Shown here: positions 56,829 through 64,000 of the stretch, piece by piece
How positions within the stretch are numbered: position 1 is the stretch's first letter
How the letters are laid out: each line of letters opens with the position of its first letter
Origin: CAYXZL01 sp964469925
Lineage (GTDB): Bacteria; Patescibacteriota; Gracilibacteria; Absconditabacterales; Absconditicoccaceae
DNA length: 64,000 nt
NCBI GenBank assembly: GCA_964469925.1
Contig: CAYXZL010000002.1
Span: forward strand, 62,001 to 126,000
Direction of reading: 5' to 3'
Translations under genes and position numbers: made by a program
Notes under the pieces: model-generated
The model's input: the letters and a program-made list of their open reading frames with translations, nothing else
Database searches by the model: none
What the model was told of the DNA's origin: nothing

Positions 56829-57485
56829 TTATTTGTACAGTTTTGTCAGATTGTAACATAGTTCGCACAATAAATATAATTGGTGTAGTGGGATGGCGGT
56901 GTAGAGTGGTGTTCAGGATTTGAGTCTGTTGAAGTTTATCTTAATATCAATTCAATATTCTTTGCTGCCTGATCGTTCTTGTATATAGTCACTGTACTTA
57001 AAAGCAAAATGTATACTGTTCACTCTGTGTTGTTGTAGGTATGCTTTTTGATTTAAAAAGTCGTCTTGTTTGATAATAATTTGTGGGTCAATTGCGTGAC
57101 TTAGTACATTTCTGCTAAATCTGATGACTTGTTCAAAAGGAAACATTTGCTTTTCCAGTTTATTATGGAGAAACTCTTCAAATGAACTGTTTGTGTCGAT
57201 GAGTTCTTTTATTATACTGATAATCCCTTTGATCGCGTTTAATTCTATCATATAGCCAAATACGTTTGGTTTGTCTGGATTATTCTTTATTTGTATAAGT
57301 AACGTTTGTATTTTTTCTTTTTGTAATACAAACTTTGTTTTCTCTCCTGTTTGGATTGTCGTATTTTCAACTTGTCTGGAAAGATCTTTACTTTTTATGT
57401 AGTCTTCGAGGAATTTCCCTATGTAGAGGAAGTGGTAATAACCGTGGAGAAGAGAAATGTGGTCGGATATGTTTGAGCGTGCCAT
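56829..57485 (-). CDS. Unknown helical protein with an RNxxxH motif
   Basis: 218 residues, almost entirely predicted helix, no signal peptide. The segment IRFSRNVLSHAIDP places R125-N126-x-x-x-H130, the catalytic pattern of HEPN ribonucleases (R-x4-6-H with Asn after Arg), inside a helical context that fits the fold. No toxin-antitoxin partner such as MNT or a zeta-type gene is next to it. HEPN membership is a hypothesis from one motif. Two TGA glycines near the end. Downstream of lepA on the same strand. Confidence 0.5.
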
Positions 57486-57596
57486 TGTTTTCTTTGATAA
57501 AATTCTTGATGTGATGAGTTGGATGCGACTGGTTGCATGATAGCAATTCTATACTTTATTTCTAATGTATTGTTGGTGGTTACTCAATGTTTGTGT

Positions 57597-59579
57597 TTAC
57601 CTTTTGAGCATTTTTATAAAAATATCTTGAGGTACATTTACACTTCCGATTGCTTTCATTTTTTTCTTTCCTTCCTTTTGTTTTGCTAATAATTTGCGTT
57701 TGCGTGTTATGTCTCCACCGTAACATTTTGCGATTACATCTTTTTTTAATGCGGATATTGTTTCTCTTGCTATCATGCGATTTCCTATTCCGGCCTGTAT
57801 TGGTATAGGGAATAGGTGTTTTGGTATAAGTTCTTTTAGTTTTTCTACTACGTTTTTCCCTATGAAATATGCATTGTCTTTGTGTGATACCATACTTAAT
57901 GATTCAATTCTTTCATTGTTTACAAATATGTCTACTCTTACTAGGTCTGACTTTTGATAATGAGAGAACTCGTAATTCATTGTGGCATAGCCTTTTGTAT
58001 TCGACTTTAGTTTGTCATAAAAGTCTATAATTATTTCTCACATTGGCATATCATATTTCCATAACACTCTTTCTTGATCTAAGTATTCCATTCATCTCAT
58101 TTCTCACCTGTATTCTTGTGCTAATTGCATGATGCTGCCAGCATATATTTCCGGTCACACTATTTCTATGTGACCAAACGGTTCACGTATTTCTTCTATA
58201 ATTCAATGTTCTGGCATATCTCCTCACGATATGATAAGGAGCCAGGATTTTAAAATTGCTTCGTACCTATTAGCTACTTCTCATTCTGAGCCAGACAAAT
58301 CCGCATCTTTTGGTAGTATGTGTTTATGGTATCATTCTTTTATAAGTTCTTTTATGTTGTATCAACTTTGAATTTTTTCTATTGATTTTGTGTGTTTGAT
58401 TTTGATGAGATAGGTAACGCTTGGTAACGTGAAGATCGTATCAACCTTGAATTCTCTCATTAGACGTTGACTTACTATATCCATATGGAGTGTCCCTAAG
58501 AAACCACACCTAAATCATTGACCAAGTGCTTTTGTTTTTTCGTATTCATAGCTTATAGCACTGTCGTTGATGGTTAGCTTTTCTATCGCTTCTTGTAATT
58601 TGTTGTAGTCGGTGCTATCAAGTGGGTAGACGCCAGCAAAAATAAAAGGTTTTGCTATTTTGAAACCTGGTATTGCATATGGTTTTAGATTTTCTCACTT
58701 TTTTTCTTTTATTCCTGACAGTACTGTGTCTCACACTTTTGCTTCTCTCACTGACTTAAGTCATGTAACCATATAGCCTATTTGTCCAACTGTGAGCTTT
58801 TTGTCGACTTTGTATTTAGGGTTAAAATAACCTACTTCTGTAGGCACGATGGTGGAGCTAGAATGGATGAGTGAACATTGCTTGTTAGCTGATAGTTCTC
58901 ATTGAATGACTTTGATATATGATACGACTCCTTTGTATGGATCGTATATGGAATCAAAAATGAGTGCACGACTTAGTTCTTTATTTTGTGTTGGTAATTC
59001 ATTTATGTTTGTCTTTCGGTAGCGTTGTGAAAACTTTTTTTGGTACTCGATAGGAGAGGGAATGCGATCTATAATCGCATCCAATAGATTTTCTACATTC
59101 AATCCTGTTTTTGCTGAGACTGATACAATTTCCGTCTTATCAATTCCAATGAGGTTTTCTAGCTCTTCAGCTCTTCTGTTTGGATCTGCTGCAGGCAAAT
59201 CTATTTTATTTAGTACTGGTATGATAGTGAGATCATGTTCCATGGCAGCATAAAGAGTTGAGAGTGTTTGTGCTTGGACTCCTTGTGCAGCATCGACTAA
59301 CAATATTGCTCATTCCACTGCTGCTAATGATCTGGAAACTTCGTACTGAAAATCAACGTGTCCTGGTGTGTCAATAAGATTGAGCTCGTAACCTTTCCGA
59401 TTCATTCTTACTGGGGTTAACTTGATTGTAATACCGCGTTCTTGTTCTAAATCCATTGTGTCTAATGCTTGTCAGTGATCGAGGTTTTTTATTGTTCCTG
59501 TTATTTCTAACATTCTATCTGCTAATGTTGATTTCCCATGGTCGATATGTGCTATTATACAAAAGTTTCTCAGCTTCAT
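57597..59579 (-). CDS. lepA: Elongation factor 4 (LepA)
   Basis: 660 residues from ATG 59579; LepA is usually about 600. GTPase motifs AHIDHGKST, DTPGHVDF, NKIDLP; the EF-4-specific C-terminus GYATMNYEF, IQAGIGNRMIARETISALKKD and KCYGGDITRKRKLLAKQKEGKKKMK. About 45 extra residues sit before the IIEEIREPFGHIEI segment (FTLPSVTYLIKIK, then KSIEKIQSWYNIKELIKEGYHK). An ATG at 59711, overlapping the sufB stop and preceded by AAGGA, would add 44 residues with no homology; both starts are possible. Promotes back-translocation/ribosome biogenesis. Confidence 0.93.
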
Positions 59580-59704
59580 TTGAACTGGCGTATGTGATTT
59601 TCTAAATGTGTTTTGCGTTTTGCAGTCTACTGTTTTCTTTGTTTTTCTCAAATGATATTCCTTTATGTCCTTTGGTGATCGATGAGATATGATAGGTTGA
59701 AGTT

Positions 59705-61099
59705 TTATCATACAGATCCTTCCATTTCCATTTCTATCAATTTGTTCAGTTCTCCTGCGTATTCGAGTGGTAATCTTTTGATTATGGGAGATATGAACCC
59801 ATTAACTATCATTCACATTGCTTTTTCTTCTTCTAATCAACGAGACATCATGTAAAATAATTCAGTTTCATCAACCTTCCCAGCACTCGCTTCATGTGCA
59901 ACTGTTTGTGATCAGTGACTTGTCTTGATGTAGGGTATTGTGGTACTTACTGATACATCATCCATCAATAATGCATCGCACTCTGTACTATTTATTGCTC
60001 ATTCTGCAGTGCTTTTCATGTCGACGATTCATCTATATGTTGCTATACCTCAGTCCTTTGCAATTGATTTAGATACTATTGTTGATGAACTATTTTCCCC
60101 TATGTGAATAATTTTTGTCCCAGTGTCTTGATTTTGTCAGGCTCATGCTACAGCTACCCCGATACTTTCTGCTTTACTGTTTTTTCATTTTAGGATTGCA
60201 CAGGGATATAGCATGGTTACGCATGATCCTAAGTTTCCGTTTACCCATTCCATATAGCCGTAATCTTCTACTATAGCTCTCTTGGTGTTGAGATTGTAGG
60301 TGTTTGTTGATCGGTTTTCGACTGATGAGTAGCGCATATGTGCGTTTTTTCATACAAATATTTCGACCAGTCATGCGTGAAGTGATTTTTTATCAAATCT
60401 TGGCGCTGAACATCACTCAATATAATCTCATCTAGCTCATTCATCTATGATGATGAGTGTGTGCTCAAATTGTCAGCCTTCATAGGTGTTCATTCTGAAA
60501 TAGGCCTGTAGTGGTTCGTTTACTTCTACTCATGGTGGTACATAAATAAATGTTCCCCCTGACCGTACTGCTCAGTGAAGAGCTGCGAATTTATGATCAC
60601 TAGCTGGTACGAGTTTCATGAAGTACTTTTTTACGATAGCTTCATGTTTTGTTATTGCTTCTTTCATATCTTCGAAAATAACTCATTTTTTTGCTCGTTT
60701 TTCTTTGATGTTGTGATATACGTTTTGGCTATCGAACTGTCATCCTACGCCTGCAAGGTATTTCTTTTCTGCTTGTGGAATTCCCAGTCTGTCAAATTTT
60801 GCCTTAATTTCACTTGGTACCTTCTCTCGATCGCTTTCATAGCTTGTGTTGTTTGTTTCTGCTCTTGCATAGTATACGATTTTATCAAAATCCAAAGCAG
60901 ATAGGTCTGGTCATCGTGATGGCATGTTTAGTTCATTGAATTTTTTTAGGCTTTGCAATCTGTGTTGTAACATTCGTTCGGGTTCATTTTGTTGGTCAGA
61001 TATTAGTCTGACTGTATTTTCGTTTAGTCATTTTATGTGTGTTTTGTATTGTATATCATCTGCACTCTGTAGTGTTTCTTGTAATTTTGTACTTGTCAT
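59705..61099 (-). CDS. sufB: Fe-S cluster assembly scaffold SufB
   Basis: 464 residues. Blocks typical of SufB: DREKVPSEIKAKFDRLGIPQAEKKYL, KLVPASDHKFAALHGAVRSGGTFIYVPPGVEV, YIEGCSAPRF, a beta-helix core with VNGNLGSCVTMLYPCAIL, and the C-terminal ALLMDDVSVSTTIPYI and VAHEASAGKVDETELFYMMSRGL. Forms the SufBC(D) scaffold with SufC (63003-63728). The stop overlaps a possible lepA start. No sufD or desulfurase gene is in this window. Confidence 0.94.
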
Positions 61100-61143
61100 A
61101 TTTTCTTGTTCTTTAAAAATAGAGTATGGTTAGAATGTTTTTC

Positions 61144-62928
61144 TTACTGTCGATTTGGTGGAATGACATTACATTGTTTGTATTGAAAACTGAACGGACT
61201 TTTTTGATTGTTGAAGTCTATCCATGATCCATCATTACACTTTCTTACTTGGCGTGGGCATATGTCGACGCCATCTTCTGCTTCTCCGTATACTTCGTTA
61301 TATTGATATAGTGTTACTACTGAACCATGTTGCATTTCCGTTTTATCTGGTAATTGGCAGCCTTGTGGTTCTTGCTTGTTGCATATTCAGTAAATGTATG
61401 ATCCTTTCAATGTTCAGTTTTCACAGGTTCTTCGTTCGCTTAGGTTTTCACTGTTACAGTCTTCGGAGAAGTTATAACTTGGTTTTTTGTATGCTTTTAT
61501 TTTTTCTCAATCTTTGAGTGTTGTATGCCATGGAGTTGTACACGATTTTCCCTGTTCTACGCTACAAGATGAGTGAGTGTAACTTCCTCACAGCGTTCCG
61601 TTGTTACAGAATCTTTTTTCTGCTATAGTATTACAATTTTGTCCGTATTGCACGGTTGCATTTTTGTATGCAATGATACTTTTATTGTGTTCGATTGCTG
61701 TTCCTCCTCGTGGATTTTCGCATCTTGCTTTTCCTACTTCTCCCAATCTACATAGGGTTAGGTTGTAATTTTCATTACCGTTTAGTGTTCAATCTATGCA
61801 TGTTCTTTGTTCTTCTGGGCAAATGTATTGGCCGTTTTTTTGCAGTATTCCCTTTTTATAGGCAGTTATCGTTTCGCCATTTTTGATAGTTTTTCCTTGC
61901 AAAGAGCAACTTTTACCTTCTCCTATTTGGCAGTTTGGATATTGATATATTTGTCATCATATAAATACTCCATCATTGCATTCTACGATAGAAAAGGTGC
62001 AGAATTCTTCAAATGGCACTCTTTCTTGTTTAAATGTGTATCTTGATTTTCCATGGTTTAGGATTTCTCATCGTGGCAATGTGCAATTTTGAGCGTTTTG
62101 TTTGTCTGTTTTTGCTTTTAGATATTTGTTGTCAATTTCTCATTTATCGTTTATTATCCAGGGTTTGATGCTTATATATTCACTTGAAAACGAGTTTGTA
62201 AATTGACATGATTCTGCTATGAAACCGTGTTTGTTTTGTAGTACTCCATTTGTGCAAATAGACTCTACAAAATTACAGTCTTGATCTTTATCAACTATAG
62301 TATCTTTGAACAAGACAGTGTAGCTGTTTTCTGGTACTAATGTTCCATCCTTTTGAATACAATTGTTTTTTGTTGTACTTGGTTGGCAACTTGCTAGTAT
62401 GTATTGATTGTCTCCCCTCAATTGTCATTGCTGACATATTCTTTCCTCTTTTTTGCAACTTGTGTCTCAGGGTTTAAATCCTACAAATACTTCTCATTCT
62501 TTGAGAATGTTGCCTTCTGGTGATATGCAGTCGGTGTTTAATGTCTCTGCTGTTATGCATATTATTTGTTTACTATATTCGTCATAGCTAGGTTTTGATC
62601 AACGATCACATTCTACCGTGTTTGCTTCTTCAATGATTCCAAGTGGTTTCGTTGCTAATGCTGCTTTTCGTCATCGTTTTTGGATAAGTTGATCGGTAGT
62701 GATAAGTGATAGATCTTCCTGTTGTTTTGTAACGACTCCTTTGAGTTCTTTTGTGCGGTTTTTCATGTTAGAGTCTCCCTCTATTTGTACTGTTTGTTGC
62801 TTACTTATGTTATCTTTTTCGAATAGGCCTATGCCATGTCCTATTTGCAATAGTAGTTGGCATAATGTCATGATGATGATGATAAAGAATCGTCTCTCAT
62901 GTTTACTGATTTGCCTCCTGTAAGACAT
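61144..62928 (-). CDS. Membrane-anchored cysteine-rich repeat protein
   Basis: 594 residues. Starts MSYRRQISKHERR and a membrane helix (FFIIIIMTLCQLLLQIGHG), a long polar linker, then about seven repeats of a cysteine module: ERICQQGQLRGD...SC, ESICTNGVLQ...ESC, IVECNDGVFIGGQ...NC, QRTCIDGTLNGN...LC, KRFCNNGTLCGS...SC, ERRTCENGTLKGS...IC, VRKCNDGSW. Consensus: basic-x-C-x-(N/D)-G-x-(L/V/F)-x-G-x(4-8)-C. The protein at 22936-23928 carries two more. Lies between sufC and sufB. Function unknown; likely disulfide-stabilised and extracellular. Confidence 0.65.
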
Positions 62929-63002
62929 GATGATGCATGTTTTTATAAAGCCACTTTTGCGATGCTAGTCATTCGTTTGGGAAATGCTATTTGTTTTCCT
63001 TG

Positions 63003-63728
63003 TTATTTTGTTGATCAAAATCATTTTTCTTTAATCTGTTCTAGTATTCCTTTTCCTCCCTTTTTTTTGATTGAGCCGTTTTGCAATACTATAACGTGAT
63101 CAATGGGTAGGTAATCTAGGATATTGAAATAATGAGTGATGATGATGAAACTGTTGTTATTTGTGTTTACTTGCTGTATAAGCTGTGCTACGTTTTTGAT
63201 CGCGTCAATATCCAATCAACTGTCGACTTCGTCTAGAAATATGTAGCGTGGTTGCAAAATTTTAAGCTGCAATATCTCTAGCTTTCTCTTTTCTCAGCCA
63301 CTAAATCATACATTAAGATCTCTTCGAAGAAAATCTTTTTCTATTTTGAGGTCTTCTAGCATAGGGAGAATTATTTTTTTGAACGACAAAAAATTTTCTT
63401 GTTTTTTATGTTTAGCACAATAGATGGTTCTTAGGAATTCGAACAGCTTAACGCCCTTGATTTCAGGTATACTTTGGAATGCTAAAAATATTCAGTTTTC
63501 TGCTCTTTGGTGAGGCTCCCATTCTTTTATCGACATTCCATCTATAAGAATATCTCCATTTGTTACTTCATATTGTGGATGTCCCATTATCGTCAATGCT
63601 AGTGATGATTTTCATGAGCCATTTTGTCCTAGGATGCAGTAGTTTTTTCCCGGTTTTATTTCGATGTTAACTTTTTCTAGCACTTTTTTTTGGTCAATGC
63701 TGACAGAGAGGTTGTTGATATGTAACAT
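63003..63728 (-). CDS. sufC: Fe-S assembly ABC-type ATPase SufC
   Basis: 241 residues. Walker A GQNGSGKS at 34-41, Q-loop FLAFQSIPEIKGVKLFEF, signature GFSGGEKRKLE, Walker B YIFLDEVDSGLDI, and a terminal H-loop IITHYFNIL. The signature and Walker A each contain a TGA glycine. SufC powers the SufBCD scaffold. First gene of the run; a promoter lies at 63773-63801. The Cys-rich repeat gene follows directly, then sufB. Confidence 0.94.
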
Positions 63729-63772
63729 TGGTGTAGGTATCAATCATTAATGAAAGAACTATTGCGATCGAT

Positions 63773-63801
63773 TATATAGTGAAAAAAAAACCTGTTGTAA
63801 A
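63773..63801 (-). promoter_or_regulatory. Promoter of the sufC operon
   Basis: Minus strand TTTACA (63796-63801), 17-base spacer with nine T, TATATA (63773-63778). Transcription should start near 63765, giving a leader of about 37 bases to the sufC ATG. It lies in the divergent gap toward the exchanger. Confidence 0.45.
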
Positions 63802-63886
63802 GTGCTTTTATTTCCTTTTTTGCTTTTCTTACTGATCCTTTTGGATTTCTTTATACTCTTATCTAGTTATTTATCTTTTTGCTTTT

Positions 63887-64000
63887 ATGACTGTTTTTGT
63901 TGATTCTTTGGTTATTGTTGTCTGTTTTTTTCTGATGAGCGAAGTCATTGATAGACTTTTCATGCCTTCACTTGATCGTATCGCAAAAGAGTTTCATCTC
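63887..64000 (+). CDS. Second Ca2+/Na+ exchanger-like protein (3' end outside window)
   Basis: Only 38 codons are visible: a hydrophobic start (VFVDSLVIVVCFF), then SEVIDRLFMPSLDRIAKEFHL. This aligns with the N-terminus of the exchanger at 50704 (CDYYFVPSLEKISHKLRL), so it is probably a paralogue. Call rests on this short similarity only. Confidence 0.5.
   Translation, partial: MTVFVDSLVIVVCFFLMSEVIDRLFMPSLDRIAKEFHL

Noticed and set aside
56881..56950. tRNA-like T-arm resemblance (GGATTTGAGTC)
   Set aside because: No matching acceptor, D or anticodon stems; it is inside the coding frame of the RNxxxH protein.
1..64000. CRISPR arrays, prophage, insertion sequences, rRNA genes
   Set aside because: I saw no regularly spaced direct repeats, transposase-like or phage structural genes, or conserved rRNA stretches.

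Overview
The window is an AT-rich bacterial chromosome segment whose genes only read through if TGA is translated as glycine. Every long gene contains in-frame TGA at conserved glycine positions (Walker A loops, PAP2, GDH and ClpP motifs), and all clear genes end in TAA or TAG. This is genetic code 25, known from Candidatus Absconditabacteria (SR1) and Gracilibacteria (BD1-5) in the Patescibacteria/CPR. I cannot tell which of the two lineages this is. Small genes, tight packing, CPR-type VirB4/DUF87 and TraC-like ATPases and DUF4012 fit that placement. Under the standard code almost every gene would look like a string of fragments.

Layout. 1-3.2 kb (minus): the front of a large secreted surface protein, then the RseP-type site-2 protease. 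3.3-12.5 kb (plus): TatD, QueA, a tiny lipoprotein, thioredoxin reductase, FtsK, a large T4SS-like ATPase, signal peptidase II and a DUF3127 protein. 12.6-15.4 kb (minus): RuvB and an S-layer-homology protein. 15.5-16.5 kb: TrpS, followed by a GC-rich structured intergenic element. 17.1-20.9 kb (minus): FtsW, an unknown protein, tRNA-Arg(UCG) and a DUF4012 protein. 21-22.9 kb (plus): RlmE-like methyltransferase and Der. 22.9-28.3 kb (minus): Cys-module membrane protein, MnmA, a YceI-like protein and a UvrD-type helicase. 28.5-31.3 kb (plus): a 928-residue orphan. 31.3-35 kb (minus): PAP2 phosphatase, Nth, RecJ, ClpP. 35.3-43.8 kb (plus): a secreted helical protein, a LysRS-HD fusion, HisS, a small unknown, DnaB, a TraC-like protein and RuvX. 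43.8-44.3 kb: a second GC-rich noncoding island. 44.3-44.8 kb (minus): an unknown protein. 44.9-49.6 kb (plus): Mre11-like phosphoesterase, RuvC, nucleotidyltransferase, DUF134, GDH, thioredoxin. 49.7-50.6 kb (minus): 3D/peptidoglycan-binding protein. 50.7-54.4 kb (plus): Ca/Na exchanger and ClpC. 54.5-63.7 kb (minus): SufC, a Cys-rich repeat protein, SufB, LepA, a helical protein with an RNxxxH motif, a two-TM protein and HtpG. 63.9 kb to the edge: the start of a second exchanger.

Functional picture. The core genes cover recombination and repair (RuvB, RuvC, RuvX, RecJ, Nth, UvrD, Mre11-like), replication and division (DnaB, FtsK, FtsW), translation (TrpS, LysS, HisS, LepA, Der, MnmA, QueA, RlmE), proteostasis (ClpC, ClpP, HtpG), thioredoxin redox, Fe-S assembly (SufB, SufC) and lipoprotein maturation. 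Around them sit lineage-specific cell-surface genes: a cadherin-like/Ca-binding protein, an SLH protein, two proteins sharing a cysteine module and large proteins of unknown function. The most unusual items are the LysRS-HD fusion, the shared Cys module (one copy of the gene sits between sufC and sufB) and the two GC-rich noncoding islands.
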